From positions 1,364,001-1,428,000 of the forward strand of contig OZ241380.1 of NCBI GenBank assembly GCA_965200765.1: a stretch of 64,000 nucleotides of DNA. The letters run 5' to 3'. This document shows positions 8,123 to 16,368 of the stretch, one piece after another. How positions within the stretch are numbered: the stretch's first letter is position 1; the number at the start of each line of letters is the position of its first letter. Origin of the DNA: G965200765 sp965200765 (GTDB lineage Bacteria > Pseudomonadota > Gammaproteobacteria > Arenicellales > JAJDZL01). The position numbers were made by a program, and so were the translations under genes. The notes under the pieces were generated by a model that was not told the origin of the DNA, did not search any database, and saw only the letters and a program-made list of their open reading frames with translations.

Positions 8123-9592
8123 ATGACCACTGTAGTTGCCGTAGATCAAGGTACGACCGCAACCAAAACGGGCGTAATGGACAATGACCACAACTTGAGT
8201 GTAATCTCCAATCTCCGGCATCGCCAGATTTATCCCAGAACAGGTTGGGTGGAACACAATCCCGAAGAGTTGCTTGACAATATCAAAAATGGAATCAATC
8301 TGGCAAAAAGTGCTGGCATTGAAAAGCTGGACGCAATTGGAATTGACAATCAAGGTGAAACTGTGGTCGCCTGGGATGGTCAAACCGGAGATCCGATCTG
8401 TAATGCAATTGTCTGGCAAGATTACCGAACTCAGAATGAAATTGAAAAATTGCAAGCGGATGGTGCCGAAGAACTCACGCAGCAACGCGCCGGTATGCCG
8501 CTTGACCCTTATTTTTCTGCTTCAAAGATGAAATGGATTCTTGACAACGTGTCTGATGCAAAACCCCTGCTCCGTAGTGCCAGATTGCGAATTGCTACCT
8601 CGGATGCGTTTTTTCTGGATCGCCTTACTGGTGAATATGCAACTGACATCTCGACAGCTTCACGTACCAGTTTGATGAACATTGAAACTGGTCAGTGGGA
8701 TGAGGAACTGTGTAACTTGTTCGGAGTACCAGTAGAAGTGTTGCCGGAAATACGATCGACTACGGGAAATTTTGGAGAAGTCAAAGCATTCAACTGTCCT
8801 GTTCTGGCAAATGTGGTTGACCAGCAAGCCGCACTGTTCGGACATGCCTGCATTCAGTCAGGCGATACCAAGATAACCTTCGGCACAGGTGCATTTGCAC
8901 TCGCGAATACCGGCTCCAAACTGGTAAACGAACCCGACCAAGGCTTCCTGCCTACGGTCGCCTGGCAGATTGGCAATCAATCTGTTTGCTATGCAATTGA
9001 TGCTGGCCTCTACACTGCCGGTGCGGCTATTGACTGGTTGATTGGTACATCGCTTGCAGAATCTGTTGAGGCATTGAACTCATTTCCATCAGAATCAGCA
9101 ATTTCAAAGGGACTGGTGTTCGTGCCTGCATTATCTGGCTTGGGTTGCCCCTATTGGGAACGAACCGCATCCGCTTTGTGGTTGGGGATGAAGATCAAAA
9201 CGAGCAAACAGGAACTCTGTCAGTCTGTAGTTGAAGGTGTTGCACTGAGATCGGGGCAACTCATTGACAAACTGTCTGAAATTGTCGACATTCCGGACAC
9301 CTTGCCGATTGACGGCGGACTGTCCAGTAATCCTTATTTTTGCCAGTTTTTTGCTGATGTAGTGCAACGGCAGGTCGTCGTGCCAAGTACATCTGAAATT
9401 ACTGCCTTCGGGACAGCAAAACTTGCATTGATGTCCCTCAACGACTTGAATGGCAACCCTGACGCTACGCAACCAGTCAATTCAAACTATCAAGCGAAGT
9501 ACGAACCCGGAAGAAGCAACATGCAGGAAGAAAAGGAACGATTCGCCGCCGCAGTTGATCGATGCAGGAATTGGAATTTGAAGCCTGATTAG
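8123..9592 (+). CDS. glpK: Glycerol-kinase-family FGGY carbohydrate kinase
   Basis: Probably phosphorylates glycerol to sn-glycerol 3-phosphate with ATP in the cytoplasm. The phosphate-binding motif DQGTT is at residues 8-12. GlpK-type blocks are easily seen: IYPRTGWVEHNP, NAIVWQDYRT, DPYFSASKMKWIL, FGTGAF, an LSGLGCPYWE segment and a C-terminal DGGLSSNPYFCQF motif. At 489 aa it is slightly shorter than E. coli GlpK (502 aa). The activation block around 245 reads FGTGAFALANTG, close to GlpK's usual form. It lies 26 bases after the permease and ends the cassette, consistent with trapping the imported substrate by phosphorylation before oxidation by the GlpA-like protein. A related polyol kinase specificity (erythritol, xylulose) cannot be excluded but the motifs favour glycerol. 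Confidence 0.82.
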   Translation: MTTVVAVDQGTTATKTGVMDNDHNLSVISNLRHRQIYPRTGWVEHNPEELLDNIKNGINLAKSAGIEKLDAIGIDNQGETVVAWDGQTGDPICNAIVWQDYRTQNEIEKLQADGAEELTQQRAGMPLDPYFSASKMKWILDNVSDAKPLLRSARLRIATSDAFFLDRLTGEYATDISTASRTSLMNIETGQWDEELCNLFGVPVEVLPEIRSTTGNFGEVKAFNCPVLANVVDQQAALFGHACIQSGDTKITFGTGAFALANTGSKLVNEPDQGFLPTVAWQIGNQSVCYAIDAGLYTAGAAIDWLIGTSLAESVEALNSFPSESAISKGLVFVPALSGLGCPYWERTASALWLGMKIKTSKQELCQSVVEGVALRSGQLIDKLSEIVDIPDTLPIDGGLSSNPYFCQFFADVVQRQVVVPSTSEITAFGTAKLALMSLNDLNGNPDATQPVNSNYQAKYEPGRSNMQEEKERFAAAVDRCRNWNLKPD

Positions 9593-9623
9593 GCCATGAA
9601 CTGCCCGCGAAGTCGAATGCGGC

Positions 9624-10601
9624 TCAAAGCAAGTCTCGTATCGCGTCGCGCTCTTCAGACAATTCTTTTTCAGTAGCCTTCATCTGTTCGCGACTGAAGT
9701 CATTTATCTCCAATCCTTCCACTACAGAATAGGAACCATTTTTGCACGTGACAGGTACCGAGTAGATCAAACCTTCTGAAATTCCATATGCACCTTTGCT
9801 GACAATCGCCATGCTAGTCCAGTTGCCCTGTTCTGTTCCGGAAACCCAGGTCCTGATGTGATCCACAGCTGCAGAACCCGCAGAGGCTGCACTGGAAAGC
9901 CCTCGGGCTTCAATCACTGCTGCACCTCTTTTTTGCACTGTTGGCATGAACTCGTTTTTCATCCATTCGTCACTGACCAATTCAATAGCAGGTTTGCCAT
10001 CTACAGTCGCATGGTGAATATCCGGATATTGAGTCAATGAATGATTGCCCCAGATCGTAACTTTTTTCACAGTTGAACATGCCGAGCCAGTCTTCAATGC
10101 TAGCTGAATGACTGCGCGATTGTGATCCAATCGTGTCATCGCGGTAAATTGATCCATATCCAATCTTTTTGCCTGGTGCATGGCAATGAGTGCATTGGTG
10201 TTGGCAGGATTTCCAACCACCAGCACCTTGACATTTCGACTTGCATTTTGGTCAATGACCTTGCCTTGCTTGGAAAATATATTTGCATTGGCCTGAAGCA
10301 AGTCCTTTCTCTCCATACCAGGGCCTCTGGGCTTGGCACCTACCAGCATACAATAATCCGCATCGCCAAAGGCAACTTCTGGGTCCGCCGTTGCAACTAC
10401 GCTGTGCAGAGCAGGAAAAGCACAATCTTCCAGCTCCATGACAACCCCATTCAAAGCATCTAGCACCGGGGGAATTTCCAGCAACTGAAGAATGACAGGC
10501 TGGTCCGCTCCAAGCATATTTCCAGAAGCAATACGAAACAGCAAACTATAGCTGATTTGACCGGCCCCGCCGGAAACGGCAACTCGAACTGGATTTTTCA
10601 T
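9624..10601 (-). CDS. mdh: Malate dehydrogenase (NAD-dependent)
   Basis: Interconverts malate and oxaloacetate in the TCA cycle. The NAD-binding motif is near the N-terminus (VSGGAGQISY, residues 9-18). The substrate-loop arginines R92 and R98 (PRGPGMERKD), the catalytic pair around D159 (RLDHNR) and H187 (GNHS) are all present. At 325 aa it belongs to the longer, cytosolic-type bacterial Mdh found in Burkholderia and Xanthomonas rather than the 312-aa E. coli form. It is convergent with the kinase gene across 31 bases. It is not obviously part of the glycerol cassette. Confidence 0.93.
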   Translation of the reverse strand: MKNPVRVAVSGGAGQISYSLLFRIASGNMLGADQPVILQLLEIPPVLDALNGVVMELEDCAFPALHSVVATADPEVAFGDADYCMLVGAKPRGPGMERKDLLQANANIFSKQGKVIDQNASRNVKVLVVGNPANTNALIAMHQAKRLDMDQFTAMTRLDHNRAVIQLALKTGSACSTVKKVTIWGNHSLTQYPDIHHATVDGKPAIELVSDEWMKNEFMPTVQKRGAAVIEARGLSSAASAGSAAVDHIRTWVSGTEQGNWTSMAIVSKGAYGISEGLIYSVPVTCKNGSYSVVEGLEINDFSREQMKATEKELSEERDAIRDLL

Positions 10602-10639
10602 GATTAATCCTTGGTATTGATTGAGAATGAATTGTCAGA

Positions 10640-11260
10640 CTACTTCTTCTCTTGACCGAAAGTTTCTGCTCCTGCTGCCATGAATTCAAGCTCCTTGGCG
10701 GTAGATTTCCTTCCCAGAATGTCATTTCGATGCGGAAATCGTCCGAACTTCTTGATTATATCGTAATGCATTTGTGCATATTCCAGTGAATTTGCAGTCG
10801 CCTCGCGAAAATTGCCATCTCCAAATAATTCCTCAAGCTCGGTAAACTTCCTGACTGACAATTGTTGTATTTCAATGTCCTCGGAATGTTCGAATGGCAG
10901 ATAAGCGAACAATCTCTCAAGGAATTTCAACTCGCGGTCCATACCGGAATTGACTACATTTGTCGCGATTCGCAATGCGTTTTCATCGTACGCGAATGCT
11001 TTTTCAGTACCTCTGTAAATGTTGCGCGGAAACTGATCTTGCAGAATAATCAGTGCCAGAGCACCATGTGGCTGTTGCTCCCAATTCGATAATTCGCCAC
11101 TAGCCGCCTTGGGAATCCAGGATTCAAAACGGTTTTGAATTTCCTGATCGAAACTCTGCGGGCCGCGAAACCAGAATGGCAAACGTTCCACATAAGTTTG
11201 ATGTTCATCACTACTGTCGCCAAACCAAAAACGAAGTAGTGCTTGATAATCCGGATCCAT
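10640..11260 (-). CDS. DUF924 family protein
   Basis: Small soluble helical protein of unknown function (206 aa). The family hallmarks are the N-terminal LLRFWFG segment, a WEQQPHGALALIILQDQFPRN-type block with conserved Gln/Asp/Phe/Pro, and a C-terminal FGRFPHRN motif. No signal peptide or membrane segment is seen. I chose ATG 11260 over the in-frame TTG 11275. It lies 38 bases upstream of mdh on the same strand and may be co-transcribed with it. The family is sometimes annotated as a distant TPR-like or hydrolase-associated protein, but I know of no established activity. Confidence 0.85.
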   Translation of the reverse strand: MDPDYQALLRFWFGDSSDEHQTYVERLPFWFRGPQSFDQEIQNRFESWIPKAASGELSNWEQQPHGALALIILQDQFPRNIYRGTEKAFAYDENALRIATNVVNSGMDRELKFLERLFAYLPFEHSEDIEIQQLSVRKFTELEELFGDGNFREATANSLEYAQMHYDIIKKFGRFPHRNDILGRKSTAKELEFMAAGAETFGQEKK

Positions 11261-11364
11261 CTGTTCAACCTTCAATTATTGCCTGTCAAGCATTGAACTG
11301 CAATGGAATTTGGTCTGGATTTGACCGCAAATCTTTTGTTGCCGGTCTGGGACAAATATGCTTT

Positions 11365-11751
11365 CTAACTGGATTCTTTGTCGTCTTCCAGCAAATCTGA
11401 ATCTACCAGTTGCACATAAGCCATGGGGGCTGCATCGCCAGAGCGATACCCGCATTTCAAGATTTTGATATATCCCCCGGGTCTTTCCATATAACGGGGA
11501 GCCAACTGTTTGAACAGTTTCTGAACCATTTCACGGTCGCGCAACTTTGCATAGGCATTGCGCCGGTTTGCAAGTGTCGGGTTTTTCGCCATTGTGATCA
11601 GCGGTTCTGCAAAGCGTCGCAACTCCTTGGCCTTCGCTACAGTCGTCTTGATTTGCTCATGGCGGAATAATGAAGCCGCCATGTTGCGCATCATCATGGT
11701 ACGATGGCTGGAAGTTCGATTCAGATGTCGGCCAGATTTACGATGTCTCAC
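11365..11751 (-). CDS. rplQ: 50S ribosomal protein L17
   Basis: Large-subunit protein at the base of the 50S, last gene of the alpha operon. 128 aa against 127 in E. coli, with the diagnostic N-terminus RHRKSGRHLNR and the block TTVAKAKELRRFAEPLI. It starts with GTG at 11751; a GGAG lies about 11 bases upstream, inside the end of rpoA. No intrinsic terminator is evident in the 104 bases to the DUF924 gene. This gene is the downstream end of the long minus-strand supercluster. Confidence 0.96.
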   Translation of the reverse strand: MRHRKSGRHLNRTSSHRTMMMRNMAASLFRHEQIKTTVAKAKELRRFAEPLITMAKNPTLANRRNAYAKLRDREMVQKLFKQLAPRYMERPGGYIKILKCGYRSGDAAPMAYVQLVDSDLLEDDKESS

Positions 11752-11757
11752 GATCGT

Positions 11758-12765
11758 TCAGTCTCCCATGCGCTCCAGTAATTTGGTTTCTCTTCTCAAT
11801 GAAGCCGGTGGCCAATTTTCCAGTGTTTGACCAAGCGACAAGTTCCGCTCAGCAAGCAAATCCTGAATTTCTACCAAAGATTTCTTGCCAAGATTTGGTG
11901 TCTTGAGCAAATCGACTTCAGTCTTTTGAACCAGATCTCCGATATAGTGGATATTTTCCGCTTTGAGACAATTTGCCGATCGTACTGTCAATTCAAGTTC
12001 ATCAAGCGGCTTTAGCAACACCGGGTCAAATTCGGGTTCTTCAATGATTACCGGTTCTTCAAAGGTCTCTTCAAGATTGGCAAACACATCGATTTGAGAA
12101 TGCAGGATGGTCGCGGCAAAGCGAACTGCTTCTTCAGGATCAATGGTGCCATTCGTTTCAATTTCCAGAATGAGTCGATCCAGATCAGTTCGCTGCTCTA
12201 CACGGGCATTTTCTACCGCGTATGAAACTTTACGAATCGGTGTGTAGTACGAGTCGACTTTCATCACGCCAATCGCCGATGAAGGTGCCGGATTGGTGAT
12301 TGTATCCAGAATTCGATACCCTCTGCCCCGTTTCACGGTCAATTCCATATTCAGCTCGCTACCATTCTGAAGATGTGCAATGATATGGTCTTCATCAACG
12401 ATTTCGATGCCTTGGGTTGTCTGAATATCTGCCGCAGTTACCACACAAGGACCTGATTTGTTCAAGTTCAAGACAGCTTCCTTGCGATCGGTCATCTTGA
12501 TGGCGATATTCTTCAGATTCATCAAAATCTCGATCACTTCTTCCCGAACACCTTCAAGCACAGTGTATTCGTGCAAGGCGTTGTCAATCTTTACTTCTGT
12601 GATCGCCGCTCCTGGCATGGAAGACAGCAAAACCCGGCGAAGCGCATTGCCAAGTGTATGGCCGAAGCCCCTTTCCAGCGGCTCCATCATGATCTTCGCC
12701 TTCTTGTTGTTAATCGGCGTAACTTTGATGGTCTTTGGCTTTAAAAAGTCCGAGATGTCATACAT
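11758..12765 (-). CDS. rpoA: DNA-directed RNA polymerase alpha subunit
   Basis: Scaffold subunit of RNA polymerase: the N-terminal domain dimerises and binds beta/beta', and the C-terminal domain contacts UP elements and activators. 335 aa. The N-terminal block ERGFGHTLGNALRRVLLSSMPGAA is present in its normal form around residues 31-54 and the C-terminal domain carries the LTVRSANCLKAENI and NLGKKSLVEI helices. ATG 12765 is chosen; a TTG precedes it by one codon. The gap to rpsD is 32 bases and to rplQ 6 bases. Confidence 0.97.
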   Translation of the reverse strand: MYDISDFLKPKTIKVTPINNKKAKIMMEPLERGFGHTLGNALRRVLLSSMPGAAITEVKIDNALHEYTVLEGVREEVIEILMNLKNIAIKMTDRKEAVLNLNKSGPCVVTAADIQTTQGIEIVDEDHIIAHLQNGSELNMELTVKRGRGYRILDTITNPAPSSAIGVMKVDSYYTPIRKVSYAVENARVEQRTDLDRLILEIETNGTIDPEEAVRFAATILHSQIDVFANLEETFEEPVIIEEPEFDPVLLKPLDELELTVRSANCLKAENIHYIGDLVQKTEVDLLKTPNLGKKSLVEIQDLLAERNLSLGQTLENWPPASLRRETKLLERMGD

Positions 12766-12797
12766 CAATCAAAATACCTGTAAATTATTGGCATGAG

Positions 12798-13427
12798 TTA
12801 CTTGGAGTAGTAGCCGACGACAAGAGTTTCGTCAATCTCTTCGGACAATTCTGTCCGGTTCGGCAACTCCTTGAAGGTGCCGGTGAAAGTTGACGCGTCA
12901 ACTTCGACCCATGGCGGAAATCCGACTCTTTCAGCAATTTCCATTGACACTGCTATTCGTTCCTGAGTTCGGCTTTTTTCCCGAACCTGGACTACATCGC
13001 CGGGCCTGACCTCGTACGATGGTATATTCACCCGTCGCTCGTTGACAATGATAGCATTGTGATTTACCAGTTGACGCGCTTCTGCCCGGGTACAACCGAA
13101 GCCCATTCGATAAACTACATTGTCAAGCCGCGATTCCAGAATTTGAAGCAAATTGATTCCTGTTGAACCTTTTCTTCTGGCGGCTTCATGAAAATGACGC
13201 CGAAATTGCTTTTCCAAAATTCCGTATGTTCTTCGCAGTTTCTGCTTTTCCCGAAGCAGTTTTCCGTATACACTGACCCTTGCTCGGCGAACACCGGCTT
13301 TTTGACCTGGCAGGCGATCAAATTTGCACTTGTCCTTGATCGACTTGAAATCTCCTCGACGCTTGAGTCCAAGATCGGCCTGCTCGCGCCTCGCAAGCTT
13401 GCATGTGGGGCCTCTGTATCTTGCCAT
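12798..13427 (-). CDS. rpsD: 30S ribosomal protein S4
   Basis: Primary 16S rRNA-binding protein at the five-way junction, and in E. coli the translational repressor of the alpha operon. 209 aa starting MARYRGPTCK at ATG 13427; the open frame extends further upstream but that part is not S4-like. The S4 domain is clear around SRLDNVVYRMGF and ARQLVNHNAI. There is a 4-base gap from the rpsK stop. No zinc-binding Cys cluster is seen at the N-terminus, so this is the zinc-free form. Confidence 0.96.
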   Translation of the reverse strand: MARYRGPTCKLARREQADLGLKRRGDFKSIKDKCKFDRLPGQKAGVRRARVSVYGKLLREKQKLRRTYGILEKQFRRHFHEAARRKGSTGINLLQILESRLDNVVYRMGFGCTRAEARQLVNHNAIIVNERRVNIPSYEVRPGDVVQVREKSRTQERIAVSMEIAERVGFPPWVEVDASTFTGTFKELPNRTELSEEIDETLVVGYYSK

Positions 13428-13431
13428 CTGA

Positions 13432-13824
13432 TTACACCCGCCGACGCTTGGGAGGACGACAGCCATTGTGTGGAATCGGCGTTACATCAGTGATGCTGCC
13501 TACTTCAAGACCGGCGGCATTCAATGCACGAACTGCAGAATCTCTGCCCGGGCCAGGCCCCCTGACCTCAACATCAATATATTTCATACCCATATCCATA
13601 GCACTTTTTGCACAGTTTTCCGATGCCATTTGTGCTGCAAATGGCGTACTCTTGCGAGAACCTTTGAAATCCATCTTGCCTGCTGTTGCCCAGCACAATA
13701 CATTTCCCTGGCGATCAGTAATCGTGACAATGGTATTGTTGAAGGTTGCATGAACGTGTGCAACCCCTTCGCTTACATTGCGTTTGATTTTGGATTTGCG
13801 TTTCCTTGATTTGGGTTTTGCCAT
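13432..13824 (-). CDS. rpsK: 30S ribosomal protein S11
   Basis: Platform protein near the mRNA exit and E site. 130 aa against 129 in E. coli, with HATFNNTIVTITD and GPGPGRDSAVRAL blocks and the basic C-terminus PHNGCRPPKRRRV. ATG 13824 is chosen because the family begins with a short basic MAKPKSRKRK-like segment; the upstream open part of the frame is not S11-like. It is separated from rpsM by 11 bases. Confidence 0.96.
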   Translation of the reverse strand: MAKPKSRKRKSKIKRNVSEGVAHVHATFNNTIVTITDRQGNVLCWATAGKMDFKGSRKSTPFAAQMASENCAKSAMDMGMKYIDVEVRGPGPGRDSAVRALNAAGLEVGSITDVTPIPHNGCRPPKRRRV

Positions 13825-13835
13825 TGAAAAACTCC

Positions 13836-14192
13836 TTATTTTCGAATGGGTCGACGCGGACCTTTTCGAGTTCTGGCGTTCGTGGACGTTCTTTGCCCGC
13901 GTACCGGCAAGCCGCGTCGATGACGCAAGCCGCGGTAGCATCCCAAATCCATCAAACGCTTGATATTCATTGATACTTCTCTCCTGAGATCGCCTTCAAT
14001 TTGATACTTCGCCACTTCGGCGCGAAGTCGCTCGGCTTCTTCATCGGTAAGATTTCGCACTTTCTTGGTCATCTCGACCTGTGCATCCGCGCAAATCTTT
14101 GCTGAAGAAGACATACCGATACCGTAAATCGAAGTCAATGCGATTCGAATATGCTTTTGTACTGGTAAATTTATTCCGGCTATTCGGGCCAA
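13836..14192 (-). CDS. rpsM: 30S ribosomal protein S13 (TTG start)
   Basis: Head protein that contacts the 50S subunit and P-site tRNA. 118 aa, the same length as in E. coli, with MARIAGINLP at the start and RTSTNARTRKGPRRP near the end. The first codon is TTG at 14192: no ATG or GTG is available at the family position, and GAGGG sits 7 bases upstream. As first gene after rpmJ it lies where S4 represses the alpha operon in E. coli; a 64-base leader separates it from rpmJ. Confidence 0.94.
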   Translation of the reverse strand: MARIAGINLPVQKHIRIALTSIYGIGMSSSAKICADAQVEMTKKVRNLTDEEAERLRAEVAKYQIEGDLRREVSMNIKRLMDLGCYRGLRHRRGLPVRGQRTSTNARTRKGPRRPIRK

Positions 14193-14256
14193 ACCAATTC
14201 CCTCAATTTTGTATTCAATTAGACAAATGTTTTCTTAATGACAGCATTGCTGGTTT

Positions 14257-14370
14257 TCAACCCTGACGTTGTTTGTGCCGCGGGTCAATACACTTCACGC
14301 GTACAACTCGATGCCGTTTGATGATCTTGCAGTTTCTGCACATTCGTTTCACAGATGCTCTGACTTTCAT
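14257..14370 (-). CDS. rpmJ: 50S ribosomal protein L36, zinc-ribbon form
   Basis: Short gene of 37 codons read directly from the sequence: it begins MKVRASVKRMCRNC and ends KCIDPRHKQRQG. C11, C14, C27 and H32 form the CCCH zinc site of the zinc-dependent L36 type, so a Zur-type zinc-free paralogue could exist elsewhere. L36 binds 23S rRNA near the base of the L7/L12 stalk. It lies 18 bases after secY and 64 bases before rpsM, the standard bacterial order. Confidence 0.95.
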   Translation of the reverse strand: MKVRASVKRMCRNCKIIKRHRVVRVKCIDPRHKQRQG

Positions 14371-14388
14371 TGAAAATCTCCAATAATT

Positions 14389-15732
14389 CTAAGTTACACC
14401 GCCGAATCCACCTGACAGCGACGATTTCTTTAACAGGCTTTCATACTGTCTGGACATGAGGTAAGACTGAACTTGTGTGATCAGATCAAGCATTACCACA
14501 ACAATAATGAGTAGCGAAGTGCCGCCGAAGTAGAACGGTACACTCCATTGTACCACCAGAAATTCTGGAATCAGGCAAACGATGACCAAATACACTGCAC
14601 CGGCCAGTGTCAGTCGCGACACTACAGTATCAATATATTTCGTAGTCTGGGATCCGGGACGAATACCCGGAACAAAAGCACCTGATTTCTTCAGATTATC
14701 CGACATGTCTTTCGGACTGAATACTAGCGCGGTATAGAAAAAACAGAAAAACACAATTAAAGAAGCATACAGCACCATGTATATTGGTTGTCCCGGACCA
14801 ATTGTAGTTGCGATATCCTGCAACCATCCCATCCCTTCGGTTTGTCCAAACCAACTGCCCAAACTCACCGGAAAAAGAATAATGCTTGATGCAAAGATCG
14901 GCGGGATAACGCCGGACATATTGATTTTCAGTGGCAAATGACTGGTTTGACCAGCCAGCATTCTTCTACCTTGTTGCCGTTGGGCATAATTCACCGTTAT
15001 TCTACGCTGTCCCCGTTCAAAGAAAACCACACAACCAGTTATGAAAATAGCACCGACAAACAAGGCCAGCACGCCAAGCGGTGTAAACGCCCCTGTTCTT
15101 GCCAGTTCCAAAGTACCTGCTACTGCGGACGGCAAGCCCGCAACGATACTCGCAAAAATCAACAATGAAATACCATTTCCGATTCCGCGCTCCGTAGTCT
15201 GTTCACCCAGCCAAACCAGAAACATAGTACCGGTCACCATGCTTGCCACCGTGGTCAACTTGAAACCGATTCCCGGAGTCAGAACAACAGCACTACCACC
15301 TGCTACCTGACCTTCAATTGCAATTGCAATTCCCAGGCCCTGAAAGACAGAAAGCACTACTGTGCCGTAGCGAGTGTACTCGGTGATTTTTCGACGTCCT
15401 GCTTCGCCTTCCTTTTTCAGCTGTTCAAGCTGGGGAATCACTGCAGTCATCATTTGCATTATGATTGATGCAGAAATATAAGGCATTACGCCCAGCGCGA
15501 AAATTGACAGCCGAGACAAGGCGCCGCCAGAAAACACATTGAAAATGTCAACAATAGAACCGCGCGTCTGCTCGAACAGTGCGGCCACGGCGACCGGGTC
15601 CACACCAGGCACTGGAATATGAGTGCCCAGGCGAAACACGACCATCGCACCCAGTACGAACAGAATTCGCATCCGTAGCTCACTGAATGTACCAATGCTG
15701 GAAGTACGTTTTGATGTGCCTGGTAAAGCCAT
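14389..15732 (-). CDS. secY: Preprotein translocase subunit SecY
   Basis: Channel-forming subunit of the SecYEG translocon in the inner membrane. 447 aa with ten predicted transmembrane segments. Diagnostic stretches include RILFVLGAMVVFRLGTHIPVPG at TM1, the plug-side INMSGVIPPIFASSI block, and the C-terminal cytosolic loop ending in GVRPG-like GIRPGSQT used by SecA. It follows rplO by 4 bases and precedes rpmJ. The partner secE is found at 40705 in the same window. Confidence 0.97.
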   Translation of the reverse strand: MALPGTSKRTSSIGTFSELRMRILFVLGAMVVFRLGTHIPVPGVDPVAVAALFEQTRGSIVDIFNVFSGGALSRLSIFALGVMPYISASIIMQMMTAVIPQLEQLKKEGEAGRRKITEYTRYGTVVLSVFQGLGIAIAIEGQVAGGSAVVLTPGIGFKLTTVASMVTGTMFLVWLGEQTTERGIGNGISLLIFASIVAGLPSAVAGTLELARTGAFTPLGVLALFVGAIFITGCVVFFERGQRRITVNYAQRQQGRRMLAGQTSHLPLKINMSGVIPPIFASSIILFPVSLGSWFGQTEGMGWLQDIATTIGPGQPIYMVLYASLIVFFCFFYTALVFSPKDMSDNLKKSGAFVPGIRPGSQTTKYIDTVVSRLTLAGAVYLVIVCLIPEFLVVQWSVPFYFGGTSLLIIVVVMLDLITQVQSYLMSRQYESLLKKSSLSGGFGGVT

Positions 15733-15736
15733 GGTA

Positions 15737-16171
15737 TTACTCGATTGTTCCGCCTAACGCTTCAATTGCAACTCGTGCACCTTTGGTTACCGAGATGCCG
15801 CGCAGATTCACCTTTTCCTGCAAGCTACCGGAAGCAACGACCTTGGCCTTGCTAGCCTTGCGCGGAATCAGCTTGTTTTTTTTCAAAATGTCCAAATCAA
15901 TCGTTGAACCAGCCAGTGCTGTCAGATCCGAAAGTCGTACTTCTGCAGTTGCACCGATTTTCATTGAATTGAAACCGCGTTTCGGCAAGCGTCTTTGCAA
16001 TGGCATTTGCCCACCTTCAAATCCTGGCCGAACGCCGCCACCGGAACGTGAGTTCTGTCCCTTGTTGCCGCGTCCGCATCGAACACCATGTCCGGATCCC
16101 ACGCCGCGCCCACTGCGTTTTCTGACAGTACGCATACCAGGGGCAAAGCGGGTTTCAATACGCTCGCTCAT
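15737..16171 (-). CDS. rplO: 50S ribosomal protein L15
   Basis: Late-assembly 23S rRNA-binding protein. 144 aa, the E. coli length, with the glycine/arginine-rich N-terminal arm (KRSGRGVGSGHG and GRGNKGQNSRSGG) and a GFEGGQMPLQRRLPKRGF block. Its ATG overlaps the rpmD stop in an ATGA arrangement (16168-16171), indicating translational coupling. Confidence 0.96.
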   Translation of the reverse strand: MSERIETRFAPGMRTVRKRSGRGVGSGHGVRCGRGNKGQNSRSGGGVRPGFEGGQMPLQRRLPKRGFNSMKIGATAEVRLSDLTALAGSTIDLDILKKNKLIPRKASKAKVVASGSLQEKVNLRGISVTKGARVAIEALGGTIE

Positions 16172-16368
16172 TCAACCACCTCTTCAACTTCCACCATGTA
16201 AGATACTTTGCGAATCATCCCGCGAATTTCAGGTGTATCCTGCAGTCGTCTTGTATGGTTGATGCGTCGCAATCCCAAACCGCGTACACAAGCCTTGTGA
16301 GACTTGAGTCGACCGTGAACGCTTCGAATCTGCTTGACCTGCAGCCACTTGTTTTGCTTGGTGTTAAT
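16168..16368 (-). CDS. rpmD: 50S ribosomal protein L30 (apparent ATT start)
   Basis: Small 23S rRNA-binding protein. The conserved core IRSVHGRLKSHK, VRGLGLRRINHT and EIRGMIRKVSYMVEVEE is unmistakable. No ATG, GTG or TTG lies at the expected position. The nearest in-frame ATG would add an 11-residue N-terminal segment unlike L30 and overlap rpsE by more than 30 bases. An ATT at 16368-16366 shares one base with the rpsE TAA stop and has GGAG 7 bases upstream; this gives 66 aa against 59 in E. coli. ATT is a rare, poorly used start codon best known from infC. The frame and product are certain; the start codon is an inference. Confidence 0.85.
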   Translation of the reverse strand: MNTKQNKWLQVKQIRSVHGRLKSHKACVRGLGLRRINHTRRLQDTPEIRGMIRKVSYMVEVEEVVE

